Below are positions 47,427-60,239 of a stretch of 64,000 nucleotides of DNA, in pieces. This stretch comes from Albugo candida (lineage: Eukaryota; Oomycota; Peronosporomycetes; Albuginales; Albuginaceae). Each line of letters opens with the position of its first letter. Positions within the stretch are counted from its first letter, which is position 1. The notes under the pieces are model-generated. The model searched no databases, had not been told where the DNA came from, and saw only the letters and a program-made list of their open reading frames with translations. The position numbers and the translations under genes are program-made. The stretch lies in the NCBI GenBank assembly GCA_905220665.1, contig CAJNAR010000180.1, positions 248,001-312,000 of the forward strand, written 5' to 3'.

Positions 47427-50400
47427 GCTAACTCCTGCTAAACCTTACAGAATATTATACTTTTAGTTTTATCCATGTCAAGTCTGTGGGTGTGACCACT
47501 GATTTTACTATTATAACATCCTTTCTGTATACATGCGGTCTCAATATATTGATTGTATTTGGAGAAGTTCTCATTCAATAAGCCCATCATTTAGCATGAA
47601 AGAGCTTGCGCTTTCTAGGTAAAAAGAAAATAGCGAGGACGCTAAGTATGTTTGCAAGTCACGCGATTTAAAATTCAGAAAAGAAAAATGGTTGTAGCTT
47701 TCTGACATGAAAACATATTAAATGCAGATGGATGGTACCGTATCAGGCATATACGACCTTAATTGTTAGCGTCCGACACATCCATGTGTTGATCTGCTTA
47801 TGTTTAGGGGATATACAATATTGGATTATATGCTGACGCTGCTTAACTAGTTGTCATATTCTCTTTATTTCTTCGTTTCAGTTCCCAAAAAGAAAGATCA
47901 GTCATTCTTATTATCCTCTGCATTTCTACTCCAGGGATACATCCACTGGTACCGTCTTCAACTTTGCGAAAAATAGACTCGATAAACTCAACCTTAATGC
48001 AGTATTAGTTCATGGGGATGTTTCTAGAAACCTGGTAAATTCCTGCTAGAGAGACTTGGAGCCGTTCTCATCCTTTTAACCACGTGACAAGGGGATAGTA
48101 CTTTTAAAATAGTGCGGCTGTCTAGGTTACACTTAAATAGTTGGAAGTGATAGCGACATTAATCATGTATTCGGGCCGTATATGGTAACGCACGTCTTCC
48201 CAATCATGGCATTAAGTATTTCAGGTCTTGACGTCACAACACGGAATAACGTTTTCCTTCAGCTTGCACGTACGTGATTAGATTTTACTGTTTGCGTATT
48301 ACCTATGCGTCTCTTCACTCCACGAACAAGCACGTTTATTTAGTCGTGCTAGTGCTATAATTCCTTACATGGCTTTACTATAGCCATATTAGCTGCTACC
48401 ATTTCTTTTTCATAGCTTATGAACGTAATAAATGTCGTACAACTGTTATTCTATATTAGATCATTACTAACAGAGCAAAAACTATGCGCACACAACACCT
48501 CAAAATTAATACGAGACTACATTTGAATAGAATTCGATGTCATCATTACGAAACATATGTTATTTTGATAAATGATTAAGGTTCTGTGCCTTTCGTGGCT
48601 TATAAAACATCGAATCCTTGGGAAGGAGAATATTCGAAGGGTTAGATTGAGCGCACTCTTCTTTCCGCTAATTACCTGTTTGACGATATAAAGTCACATT
48701 ACAAGTCAAAAATTTCGAAAGTCTCCTTTGATCCCCTCTCGGAGTAAAGCCTGCACCGCATGTCACGAATTACTGGTTGGTTTTTCTGAATCCTTTTTGG
48801 GAGAATTAGATATCTATTTCAAAATCAACTGGGTTGAAGGTCATTTAGAAATTAAAGGATCGTTCCTCCACCATTGTCACTCTCGCAATTGATGTATCGT
48901 ATCCATAACCCTTCGACGCCCATACTTCAAGATCAGTCAGGTCATACTGCCTCTTTATGTGTCTATTACGAATCTAAATAAACACGAAGGCATTCAGGCG
49001 GCTCTTGTTTTGTCCCCACGATTGTTTTCACTTGAAGTGATCACAATGTGCCGAAAGCAGATTAGAACACGACTTCTTATTATTGATGTGTAAAAAAAGA
49101 GAGTACGATTATGCTTCTGTTCAGACAAATATAAAACGTTTGTATGAGATGAAATGCGAAAAGGCTTCTACGCCAATTCTTATTCGAATATTTGAGCCAG
49201 ATGAACTGGAATTTGAATATAATGGACTATTTAATTCGATACGTAATCAACCCTGTTTGTATGAGTGATGTCGTGTGTCTTGAACGCTTATCTATACACG
49301 GTGAATGGTTTTCTGCTAGAAGTTATGTCCTATTTTACTAGGAAAGTATCTTTAGCTAAGTTGTTCGTCTTTCCCAGGAATTTTAGGGTTCACGTGACAT
49401 AAAAATGAAGTTCTCGAAGCATTTGTGTCTTCGGATGGTATCAGTCCACTAGAGATGAATGTGTTAGTTTGCACATCATCTTTCAACGCATCACGAATTT
49501 TAGAAATGTATAAAAACGTGAGACTCAATTAACGTGATATGGAACACGTGATAAATACGCGATGAAATTGGACAAGATCCACAGAATCCATGATGTCATG
49601 GCGATAAAAATTATGCTAAGAGCATGTGAGCTGTTTTGAAGTTCTCGCGGTGAACTTAATATCCCAAACACATTGGAATGTTGTATCGAGAATATTTTTT
49701 TGTAATAAATCAATCATTGCAGTACAAAACGAAAAATGGGAGCGTACCGGGTGCTCTAAGTAATGTTCAAGGTGCCCAACTGAGTTTTTTTTTCGTCTGT
49801 CCATAAAATGACGATTGTAACTGCTGGCATCAAAACAGATATGAAGTGTCTTCAGTACAGTAATATAATGCTGCTAGTATGAGATGTTAGTTGACATTTC
49901 GAGACTGGATTGAAAAACCAACACCGCCGTATCCCATTACTTTCAATTGTCATACTAGAAAAAGCATGTATCTGGCTACGGAAGGTAACCAATACTTTGC
50001 TCTGATCATGCATCTTGGTAACATCAGGTTCTACTAAACAAATCATTAAAGTTGACGCCACCAAATTAACGAGAAATACTAACACCAGGTCTTTCGCCCC
50101 TAAAAAATCTTATTCTTATCTCGCTTTCTCGAAGAGGCCGTGTGTCAGATAAATGGCCTGTCTTGTCCAACAATACCTTCTTGGTCCGGTCTGAGCATCG
50201 AGAGTCTAAAATCCTCGATTGTTAAAATTCTGTTTGAGTGAATGAAACCTTTTCTCGCTGGGATGATTTTTTTTTACATGTGTTAGGTATGTTTGCATGC
50301 GTCAAAGGAGATCAAAAATCCTATGGAAAAATAATAGACAAAAAAGCTCAGGCCCAAGTTACGATACAAGGTTATTTTCGCATCAAAAAAACATAGGCAA

Positions 50401-52623
50401 GAGACACGTGATGGAGGAAGAAATCTTGCTATACAGACTGTATGCGAAGATAAGTCTTGTTTCCTTACACGTGAATTACTTGATCAATGATAGTGGAACC
50501 AAATGATAAAAATTTTGGTGAGTATTTGATACCATGAGGCGTAACCTTCTCTGCCGAAGCTTCAACCAAATACAATAATTTCTCGCGGCAATACATTTTT
50601 AATTCTACCACAATTTTGCGTGAAAATGTTCTTTACTTTTGACTACTTAAATATCCATGTATCGAACGAAACTTGGTAGATAAGTTTGTGTACGAATCAA
50701 CATCTTCACTCGCAATGTCGAATGACCAACACCTGCATTGCATTAGAACAATTTGATCATTTTGTAATTGATAAAATAGTGCAGAACGTTCCAACTTAAC
50801 GAGAAAGGCAATTCCACTATGCATTTATGCGGAGGCAATCATCGTTCTAGTTCTTCATGACATTGCCGTTAATTTTTTATCTGAGGTATGCCAAGCTACA
50901 TACAGAAAGCCAAAGATCAAATTGGACTTGATTGCCTCGGAATCCTTCTCCACTTGGTTTTGTGCATATATAGCTGCACTCGATAAAACGCTTATGATCA
51001 CTTCGTGACACCTTTACAGATTCGAGTAAGATTACTTCACGCCATTGAATATTCTTCTTCTTCCCTTTGTGACTCAACTCAACCATCGTTATACCTGGTA
51101 TCAATTGGTATAGAATCTATACGCCAGTGATACAAATGTATGCATGTATACATAATCCAGGCGGGATGCACGATGTCTGGTTTCTCAGTATCTTCGGCAG
51201 GAGTGGTAGCTTGTATACAAAACGGCCTTTACCAATTGTGGTAATGCTTACCTGCAACATCAATAATGGATGTTTCTTGAGCAGATATTATGGCTGCGAC
51301 ACGAGTTATTTACCACGTTTTCCTTCTGCGCTACAATTGATAGTGATCCGCCTACGAGATAAGCATCAGCGCGTCACATTTCCGTTCTCGTGAAATGCAA
51401 GATCATTATATGCAAAACTTTATGCCCAAGAACAATAAAGTTCATCGTTTGGCATGTCTTGGAAGCTTGCTTTAAAGCAAATTATTTAAAAAAATGGTTG
51501 TTCCATCGTCCTGTAAATTCTCTAGCCTTAACACACCCATCCAACAACGCGTTCGCGTATACGCACCACGCAACTACATGCGTAAAAAGTTTTAGAGACT
51601 CGAAAAAAGAAGTTGACACTTGCACCGTCCTACTATGGTCTCGTTCTCTTTTTGTGCTTTATGGACCGTATTTAAAAAAATCATGCCCTCATGCAGTACT
51701 CTAAATTCCAATGTTCTGAACCAGTCAAAGATAAGTATACTGCTCTCGTATTTGACTTGATTAGGATAAAACATTGACAATTTCGATTTCGTGAAGCGAT
51801 TTTTCAGTGCGGAGTTTATTCGGTGACTTGAACTTCAGAAAAAAGAATTTATCGATCGTTCTACCACTTGACACCTCATTGCTTGAAAAAGTATATTCCC
51901 ATGCTTTGAAAATCACTGTTTATTTGTGTAAATGTTTCACATGGAGAAGATAACGTTTGCCGTGTCAGACATGTTAGATCAGCATGGCTACGTCAGATAG
52001 ATATTTAGTCTGTTTTTCGGTAGGTAAAAAAGCTGAGTTTTCGCAATGTCGCTACTCGTCCCGAAAAGGTTTGCGAAGCATTTATTGGTAAATGCGACAG
52101 CCCTCGTGATTAGTCACCATTACGTGAAGAGCTTCTTTTTGTATTCGTTCTTTTCGAGCTGCAGTTCTATCATCGTGCTCCTGAAAGCTAATATCAATAA
52201 GAGGTCGGGTTGTGGCTCTTGCTGGCTTCACTAAGCACTGTATTCACCTCATCTATCTGTGAATATTGTAGAAAATGTTCTCACAAATGATCACAAAAAC
52301 GAGGCAGCATCAACTGAATGGATAATACAACTTCGTTTAAATGGACAGGACCAGTTTATATCATACAAATTACCACGATGCTCGATTCATTTGTCAATCC
52401 AGTAATTTCATTCTGTAATTGTTTTTTCTCAAGGTCGTGCGCTGGCTATAGATTTTCAATAAACACCACGAATTTAGCACCAAGAAGGACGTCACTGTAT
52501 GATAGTGTGGTATCTGCTCGCCATCAGCAGCCAATATCGGCTCTAGCCATGTTCAACCGTGCATACATCAATGGGTTTCAACGCATTGGGCAAATTCGTT
52601 TGGTACGGTAAACATATTAGTGT
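47427..52623. other. Long unassigned AT-rich stretch
   Basis: About 5.2 kb in which I recognise no gene, transposon or RNA. Short frames such as 49083-49268 (+), 50297-50506 (+) and 51127-51393 (+) are of a length expected by chance and lack motifs. Confidence 0.4.
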
Positions 52624-52896
52624 TTACATAAGTGAGCATGTATGCTTGTCATGGGGTAAAATTTCAGCACATTTTTCGATGTCATGTAAGCATATATATT
52701 TGAAAACGACTCCGTTGGGGGGTAGATAGAATGTGCTGGCTCTTTCTTCTATAGATACCAGAATAAAAACTGAAAGAACTAAAAAGCGACCAACGTGAAT
52801 GCTGAACTGACTCACGAAGATATTGCTCTGGTTAGTAAGACACATGTCGAGTACAGTCACGAAGATGAAATAGATGAGCGCTAGACGGGAATTCAT
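52624..52896 (-). CDS. Small hydrophobic or secreted protein candidate
   Basis: A 90-codon frame from an ATG at 52896. The N-terminus MNSRLALIYFIFVTVLDMCL is signal-peptide-like, and a second hydrophobic run (FLVLSVFILV) follows, so a two-helix membrane protein is an alternative. The C-terminal part has three Cys. There is no recognised homology and no neighbouring gene that supports a role. Confidence 0.25.
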   Translation of the reverse strand: MNSRLALIYFIFVTVLDMCLTNQSNIFVSQFSIHVGRFLVLSVFILVSIEERASTFYLPPNGVVFKYICLHDIEKCAEILPHDKHTCSLM

Positions 52897-54372
52897 CAGT
52901 CGTGTATCTCGTAAGTCTTCCCGTATCGGGAATACTATACCTAGAAACCATAATAGCTTTGGAGGACATAAAATAAGATGAGGCTTCTAGTGGCACTATA
53001 ACCACCCATCTAGTGACGGTTGCTGCTGTTTCGAGGCCCATATTGGAAGCAACGGTCACGGCCACGGTTTTTATACTCGTTTCTATGTGAATAGGTAGAA
53101 AAATACCCAGCTATTCCGACGGAAATGTCTGTTTACACTTGACCAGGATGAGTTGGCAAGGCTGCATTTCTGAGGTTTTTGTCACCCTCTTATATAATGT
53201 TTTTCAATTTGAGGTTATGATGACCTTATTAGGGACGCGAAGGATCTGTTGAGGGATTGGCATGCGAAATTCATCGATGGGAGTATCTTGATACTCAATC
53301 GGAGAGTGATTGCACTATTGCAAATTTGAAATCAGTTCTCGGGGAGTCACGATAAGCTTTGAGTGGGGTTTATTAGCGAAAAAAAGTCGCTCGATTTTTG
53401 AAGACACGCATGGTCCACGAGTAGACAGAAGCCCTACATGTTTCGTCCCTTGTACACGGTCGGAGGAATATTTTCGAGGGTATAATCGTTCCGTTTGCAT
53501 CATAACTCACCTTATCTAGCACTGGTTCGTATTGATTGCATCGCAGATATGATGCACGTCTTGATCCTGAGCTCGTATTTTTACGTATATCAAAGGCAAG
53601 AATGTTGTATGGCATGCATGAGCTTTCTGGGATTTCATTACCTACGCGCATTATGGCTACCGCTAGCTCGTGAACTTCAGATTGCTTTTCCAACCGGAGT
53701 AAATTACAACGGTCAACGCGATCGCATCTACTTTTTCAGATTTGCACGAGTTGATTTTTACCATTCTCATGCAACATGATGATATTCTTCAGCTCGTCGT
53801 CCAAGTTGTTAGAAGTGGTGCTCAATCCAAAGCCGTTGACCCACATCACGGCTGAGTACCTTCCATCCGGCGGCATGCAATTTTGAGCACCTTATGTTCA
53901 GTCAAGTTTATGGAATGAGACTGGTATGAGATCAAGTGCTAAACCGCGTGAAAACACAATTGAGAAAAAGTAATCACAGAGACTCCGAAGCTCATTGTTG
54001 ATGTTCTTGGCGACAACTTTCAGCTCTCTGAACTTGGGATTCGTGATATGTCGGAACCAACGGCTTCTTCAAACCTGGCCAAGGTCTTGGGTATGTACAT
54101 CCGGGTCTCCTCCTTCCATAGCTGTGAACGTGCATATTCAATAAGGATCTGATTCATCCTATCAGTTAGAGGACACGTCTAAATTGCATTACATTCGCGT
54201 CCACGACTGTGCAATTTCTCAAAGACTTGAACATGATAGAGATTCTACTTTGTTTCAAAACATTTTTCAACGATAACTACAGGAATCTCTCTTCAGATCA
54301 TCAAATTAAAGTCTCTCGGTCATTGCTGCTTGTCAGAAGAACGCATCCTTTGTGCTTGAGTTTTTCCATCAC
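52897..54372. other. Unassigned, overlapping open frames on both strands
   Basis: Frames of about 100 codons overlap on both strands at 53310-53780. Plus-strand scraps to 54.2 kb have coding-like composition (for example EPTASSNLAKVLGMYIRVSS near 54.06-54.11 kb), but I cannot place them in a family. They could be another eroded gene. Confidence 0.25.
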
Positions 54373-55230
54373 TCATCGTTTGGTGCATCTTATCGTGCTC
54401 CTCTCACTAATTCTTTCCTGGAGCTCTACATACTTACGAAAGCTTTTCTTTGCTTTGGGTTCTTTACCCTTCGATAAAAAGCGTAGGTGCCCACCATCCT
54501 CGTTTAATAAATAAGCAGCGAATATGTTTCTGCTGCAGGTAGCAACTTCGAGACATGCACGTGGGGGAATGCTCGCTCCTTCGTCCACGATTGCTGAATT
54601 GATCGAGAGGAATACCGGGACCAACGTGTAGCAGTCAATTCGCTGCTCTAGGGAGGCGATGCAGCTTGACGCAATAGTTTTTTGTAGATCTGATACTATA
54701 GCTTGGTTAATTGAGCTGTAGGGAGACCAATTTCTTAAGAGATCGTTTGAGGGTTGCGTTGAGCGGTAATACGACTAAACATCCAATGAGACCTTCGCGC
54801 AACTGATCATTAGGTTTGTCCATCTACTTCTTTTAGAAAATGCCGTGATTTCGCTTTGGCAAAAACTTTGAATCTTGCAGGTTCTTGCATTAGCTTTTTC
54901 CTGTAAGAACATATCCTTTCCGCATCGCATGAAGCAAACTCTTTTCGTTGCAAGCTAGCTTGCAAGAATGAGCTCATGATGTTTTAGAGTCTCCAGTCAC
55001 CACCAGCCACCTCTTCCAGTACGAAAACGGGATTTTGCGATTCAAGAGCCCTGTTTCTTCTCCAGTCACTTGCGATCTCTTCCCACCGGTGTGATGCAAG
55101 CTCAACCTCCGATGGCTTGTTTCTCGGGATCTCATCTTGAATTCACTGAGACCTTTCCGTTTCCCCTATCAGATCTTCTCCAAACAGCGCACGATCTTCC
55201 TCTTCGCTTTCGTCTCAATTGAATTCAATT
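54373..55230 (-). pseudogene. Unidentified coding relic
   Basis: Minus-strand coding-like pieces follow one another. An acidic segment EEEDRALFGEDLIGETER lies at about 55150-55206, then PSEVELASHRWEEIASDWRR and NPVFVLEEVAGGDWRL to about 55.0 kb. KLMQEPARFKVFAKAKSRHF follows in another frame. The longest run, about 54.77 to 54.37 kb, includes IVSDLQKTIASSCIASLEQR and CSRNIFAAYLLNEDGGHLRF. One TGA and two frame changes break the series. It has no signal peptide, no membrane segment and no family I recognise. The composition argues for real ancestry. Confidence 0.35.
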
Positions 55231-56976
55231 TTATCGACGACATAATCAGATTTTTACTATCTCGGGAGGTTGAGACATATCAACGAACATTTGCTGCACG
55301 ACTAATCTTGGCCTTGAGTGCGTTTTTATGAAAATCATCTGCTCAGACACCTTTTTATACTCAAAAGCACGTTATGCATCTGTGAAAAGGTCCTCCCATC
55401 ACTGGCGGAGACCTACAGGATAATAGCGAGAACATATTCCTCATTTATTTTTTCGGTTTTGCAACCTTTTAGTAGATCCGTGTTGAATTTATTACAACGT
55501 GGTGTGCTAATTGTTACCTACGTAACGTACGATTGGGGTCATTCTGCTAACTCTGAAGAACACTCGTATTTTGCAAAGGATTTGAGCTCATTGTGGATTA
55601 CTGTAACCCACAGAGGTAGTTGGGTTCGAAAAAACAATGCGATGACAATCTACACGTATTCAATGAACAGCCTTTTTATCGCTTGTGACAAATAATCAGA
55701 TTGAATTCGGATACAAGGGAAGAAGTATAATGCTTTGATGTGCTTTTAAGCACATTTGAAGTCGGGAAACGCATACCGCATTGAGACGAGAGAATTCTGA
55801 GCCGAATTTTAAATTTTTTTCAAATCTTTTTGTCATTTTCCAGGAAAAATGTCTGCTATGTATCAAATGAGGCTCTGGAAAAGCAGTTCTCAATCAGCTC
55901 CAATTTTTGAAAATTGAAGCTTCGAAGCGCATTGTTTAATGAGATCTTACATATCAAAGTTTGATACGAAGAAATTACATAGCAAAGTAGTTGAGCAAAG
56001 TGATCGCATTGTTTCGACATCTCCACGCTTCAGAGGTTATCAATGGACTATGCAAGCGCCTCTTGGACAAGTGATTTTGATGAGAACGTGGACACTGTAG
56101 AGAAGCAGAAAATTGAGAGAAGGATGTAGATATCAATTTGCGTCAAAGCCCTGGAGAGTAGGTTCAAAGAAATTTATGTGTCGAAAGATATCATGACAAT
56201 GTGTCATAAGAAGATCGGGGTATTCATTGCATAAGAGATCAGAAGCTGCTCAAAAATGCTTCGCATCCCGCTCGTCTTCTGTAAAATGTTTCTTAATGAA
56301 TGGGAAAAGACACTTCCCATATCAATGACGTATCCTGTGGGGAGAAAAAGTTTCTAAACTCCACGCGTGGATGGCTTGTAAAATCCATGCCACTTTACTT
56401 GTTGAGAATGTAGACTTCACTGAAGATTCAGTGTCCTCAAGATTATCGGTCTATTTTTCTTACTAAGCATCAGTAACGAAGGAAGGGTGGAAGCAAGCAA
56501 CGCGGTATGAGGTCATACTTTTTTGGAACTATGGAGCTGTTTAAAATTGCTCCTCTCCCAAGTTCATATCATAGTGTGGGTCTTCATGCCCTACGGGGAT
56601 TAGTTCAACTCCACTATTTTTTCTCTCGCTTTCGATGAAAGAGCTTTAATACTAACTCATGTGACTGATTTTCCGATACAAATTCAAACATTTTCATCGA
56701 TCGATTCATCTTCGGTCCCATACACTTCATTCTACATTGGTGTCGCAATGGAAGAAAGAAATACCTTCTAGTTGTAATTCCGTTCGTAGCGCCTGAAAAT
56801 GAGTAATTCGCATATATGAGCAGCTTTGCTAGAACTTTGCTCTCCAGTAATTGGTGAAGTTTTCATAACCATCTCCATCAACTTCTCATGGTATTCTGAG
56901 CCGCCAGAGCGGTATGTGGTTCAGGTGATAATGACACAATTGACGTTGGTTGCGTTCACACACGTATATAAGAACT
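55231..56976. other. Unassigned sequence
   Basis: A plus-strand frame at 55318-55695 (125 codons, no motif) is the longest opening. Otherwise AT-rich sequence without a recognisable feature. Confidence 0.35.
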
Positions 56977-57279
56977 TTATTTAGTACGTACTCTCGCTTC
57001 CCAAAGAGATTCCGGTGCGCCCACCAGATTTTTATCCTTAATAGATAAGTCTTCTTCCGGCCGCAGGGGGCTCCAATTCCCACTTGTGTAGCTGGATCGA
57101 GAACTTGCGAAGACTGAGACGGCAGTCTGACTATTGGATGAACCTATTGCCATATTCCCTTGAAGGTACAAGGACACATGGAATGTGTTGAAACAGTTCA
57201 TCGCTTCAAAATTCAATACCATATCAACACAATCTCGTGGAGTATATCTTCTTGTTGTCCCGATCTTTTTACCGTACAA
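56977..57279 (-). pseudogene. Unidentified coding fragment
   Basis: A roughly 100-codon minus-strand frame rich in Ser, Thr and Asn (NMAIGSSNSQTAVSVFASSR), with a well-formed segment TPRDCVDMVLNFEAMNCFN. It may connect upstream to MMITAGEELRKYAK near 57.4 kb. No Met start belongs clearly to it and the family is unknown. It may be one exon of a small gene or a relic. Confidence 0.25.
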
Positions 57280-57742
57280 TCAATATCTCAGCTTACTCTT
57301 CTGTCCCATCCTGCAAGAATTACCATGTTTTTTTAGCTTTCGAGGATACTTACGAATTCATTTAGCGTACTTTCTTAACTCTTCGCCAGCCGTAATCATC
57401 ATGTCGAGTAGTAGAAGATGCAGATAGTCAACATTCCATCATTCCATCCGATAATTTTTTCACCCTTCAGATGCAAGGCATGGTTGCAAAATATCTGGAG
57501 TACTTAATTAAACTAGAACAAAATAATGTTTGGAGAGACCGCAAGCTAACGGCCAAAGTGTTTGTTAAATTGTCTCAATAAAACATAGTTTATCTGTCAG
57601 ACATTCCACTATTTTCTCTCAATGGATATTACATTGAATAATACACGCAAATGCTGTACTGGGTGTGGTCATACGTGAGGTGATGAATTTGACTGCATTG
57701 ATATCAAGCTGTAAGAGTACTTGTAGATGTTGTTGATGATGG

Positions 57743-57887
57743 TGTTGACCACATTCAAAGGAAAAGTAAAGGCTATGCGGGAGATTCTATTATTACATTT
57801 ACTGTACTTAGGAATCTAAAACTCAACAAACGCACTTTCACTTTTCCGGAACGTCGCGCCTCTCCTTCCAACCCCTTTGATTCAACA
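57743..57887 (+). repeat. Copia 5' LTR (145 bp)
   Basis: A direct repeat of 61908-62048. Both end in the 3'-terminal block CCAACCCCTTTGATTCAACA. It is short for an LTR, which is common in copia elements. Confidence 0.93.
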
Positions 57888-57889
57888 GA

Positions 57890-57906
57890 TTATGAGCCCA
57901 AGCTCG
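57890..57906 (+). promoter_or_regulatory. Primer-binding site, half-tRNA-Met type
   Basis: Two bases after the 5' LTR the element reads TTATGAGCCCAAGCTCG. TTATGAGCCC is the exact complement of GGGCUCAUAA, the anticodon-loop segment of methionine tRNAs (anticodon CAU). Priming from a cleaved tRNA-Met anticodon arm, rather than from a tRNA 3' end, is known for Drosophila copia and yeast Ty5. The match to this organism's own tRNA-Met needs checking. Confidence 0.72.
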
Positions 57907-58600
57907 ATGGACCAGAACGACGTATTGCGTGAAGATAATTATTTCGTATGGGAGTTTAATGCTCGGATGAGCTTAGAAGTTTTGAACCTCCACGGACAAA
58001 TCGATGCATTAGAGATTCCGAACGATGGCGATCCAGCAGTCGGAATGTGGAAAGTCAATGTCGTCAAGGCCTTCGCCATCATTGCGACAATGATAAGCCC
58101 GAAATTCCATTTATTAATTCGCTCAGCTACAAGTACAGATGAAGCATGGGAAATCATGAAAAACGTTTTCGTTCCGCGAAACCTGCATAATCGCATACAA
58201 ATAAGACGACAAGTGCACGAGTTCAAAATGGAAAAAGGGTGGAAGTGCATTGCAACACCTCATGAAATTTGAGGAGATTTGCACAAGAATGGCTGCGATT
58301 GGAGACAATTTGAATCAAGACGAACAAATAATCTTGCTATTAGGCAGTCTGTCAGATGAATACGACTCAATCGTAAAATCATCGGAAACATACCAAACAT
58401 GGATATGTTACAAGCGAAAGAAATGATCCAACCTGAATATGAATCGCTGCATCGAAAGGAATCCGGGAAACCATAAACAGCGGGATGGAGCATCACAAAA
58501 GCTCAATGGAAAGTGTTTTGTATGTGGACGTACTGGACATAGAATAGCGGAAGGTCGTCAAAATCGACAGCAGTCTAGACGGCAACCAAGTAGCGAACAC
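57892..58600 (+). pseudogene. gag: Copia gag
   Basis: Starts at the ATG at 57892, which lies inside the primer-binding site; a second in-frame ATG is at 57910. The N-terminal UBN2-type gag segment is recognisable (YFVWEFNARMSLEV, AWEIMKNVF). An extra G near 58235-58240, a missing base near 58375 and another near 58460-58475 shift the frame. The zinc knuckle at 58514-58555 reads CFVCGRTGHRIAEG, that is C-x2-C-x4-H-x4 with the final Cys changed to Gly, which should abolish metal binding. Confidence 0.88.
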
Positions 58601-59900
58601 GCATTCATGGCGTCAAACAACAAAGCTGACATGAATTGGTTACTAGATAGTGGTGTCAGCAGTCACATGAGTCCATTTCAAAAAGAATTCACGGATCTCG
58701 AGCAACTCAAATCATCAATTCAAATCACTGTTGAAAATGGCCTTCAACTAACAGCCACAAAAATTGGAACCGTTCCCGTTACACTCGAAAATGGAGATCG
58801 AGTAAACATTTATGATGTGCTATTGGTACCAGGCATGGATCGACGACTACTGTCAGTATCAGCTTTGGTGTCAAGAGGACTCAAAGTTAAATTTGAAGGA
58901 CAATGGTGTAGCATCATGAAAAACGGTCAACTGGTGACAAATCTGAAGAAAAAAGGAAAGCTGTGCGCATTGCGATGTTCATCCAGCGTGGAGATTGCCA
59001 GTCAAGCAAGTTCGAAACAAGATTTTGAATTGTGACATGCACGCCTTGGACATATATCGATGTCGAATCTGAAAAACGTTAGTAAATGTGTCGACAGAAT
59101 GAACGTGGTTTGAATCAAGAATATCATCATGAAATGTGTGCAGCATGTATAAATCGAAAAATGAATGTAGAATCATTCCCAAAATCAAAGAATTGTGAGA
59201 TCAAGACCTCCGGAGTCCTCGAAGTTATACACAGTGACGTAATGGGTCCCATGCAAATCAAATCACACGGGGGTGCAAAATATGTTGTTACGTTTATCGA
59301 CTACTACTCCAGATATACTGTCGTCTATCTCCAAGCATCGAAGAGTGAAGTATTCGAAAAGTTGTGGAATATAAAGCTTTGATGGAGAATCCAATAAAAA
59401 AAAGGATCAAGTGTATTCGAACCGATAACGGGGGAGAGTACATCAACAAGATGTTCACATACCTTTGTCGCCACGCAGCCGGGATTATGCATCAAACAAT
59501 TGTCTCTTACTCGCTTCAGCAAAACGGTTTGGCTGAGCGAATGAACCGTACATTGATGGAGCGAGCTCGATGTATGATAAGATGAAGAAGTGTGGACAAG
59601 CAGGGTGGGAGGAAGCAATTAATACAGCGGTGTATATCACCAATCGCGTTCCATGCTCGGTTTGGAAATCCAAGACACCTATTGAAGTTTTCTTGGGATC
59701 GCGACCGAATTTGAGCAACTTGTGTGTTTTTGGATCCAAGCGTTTTGCACACATCGACAAGTGAAAGAGACAAAAGATGGATGACAAAGGATTCTTTTTT
59801 ATGTTTGTCGGATACCCGACGATGACAAAGGGTTATCGAGTGATTGATTACAGAACAAAAAAATGGTGATAGTGCGAACAGCTGTATTCGAAGAATCGAG
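58600..59900 (+). pseudogene. Copia protease and integrase
   Basis: The protease active site WLLDSGVSSHMSP is intact (58635-58680). The integrase HHCC domain follows: HARLGHISMSNL, preceded by TGA at 59033-59035 where Trp is usual, and CAACINRK. The catalytic core shows LEVIHSDVMGPM, IRTDNGGEY and NGLAERMNRTL, so all three acidic residues are present. The GKxxP-like tail region at 59570-59764 (NRVPCSVWKSKTPIEVFLG) is also typical. Several frame changes occur between the blocks. Confidence 0.9.
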
Positions 59901-60239
59901 CAACATCAAGTACGTTCAAGTGGTGGATGGTCACTTGGGCAGACGCATGATACGAACATTGACCGTGAACATGATGAGGATGTTTAAGTTGATAAGATTG
60001 TACCAGGACGTGATGTTGATGTTGATGTCGGAATGGAGGTAACGCATCAGCCATCATCATCGCAGCTTGACGTGGTCACAACGCATGAGATGGATATGGA
60101 CATTGAAGAAAGTACTTTAACGGACGCTTTCTCCAATACGGCTGTGGTGTCGAGGGGGAAAAGATATGATGAATAAGATCCTGATTGTGGTACGCATTCT
60201 GGACGAACCAATCTGATAGGAAATCCGCAATTACCAATC

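Noticed and set aside
55318..55695. 125-codon plus-strand frame
   Set aside because: No recognised domain, no clear start context and composition typical of AT-rich chance openings.
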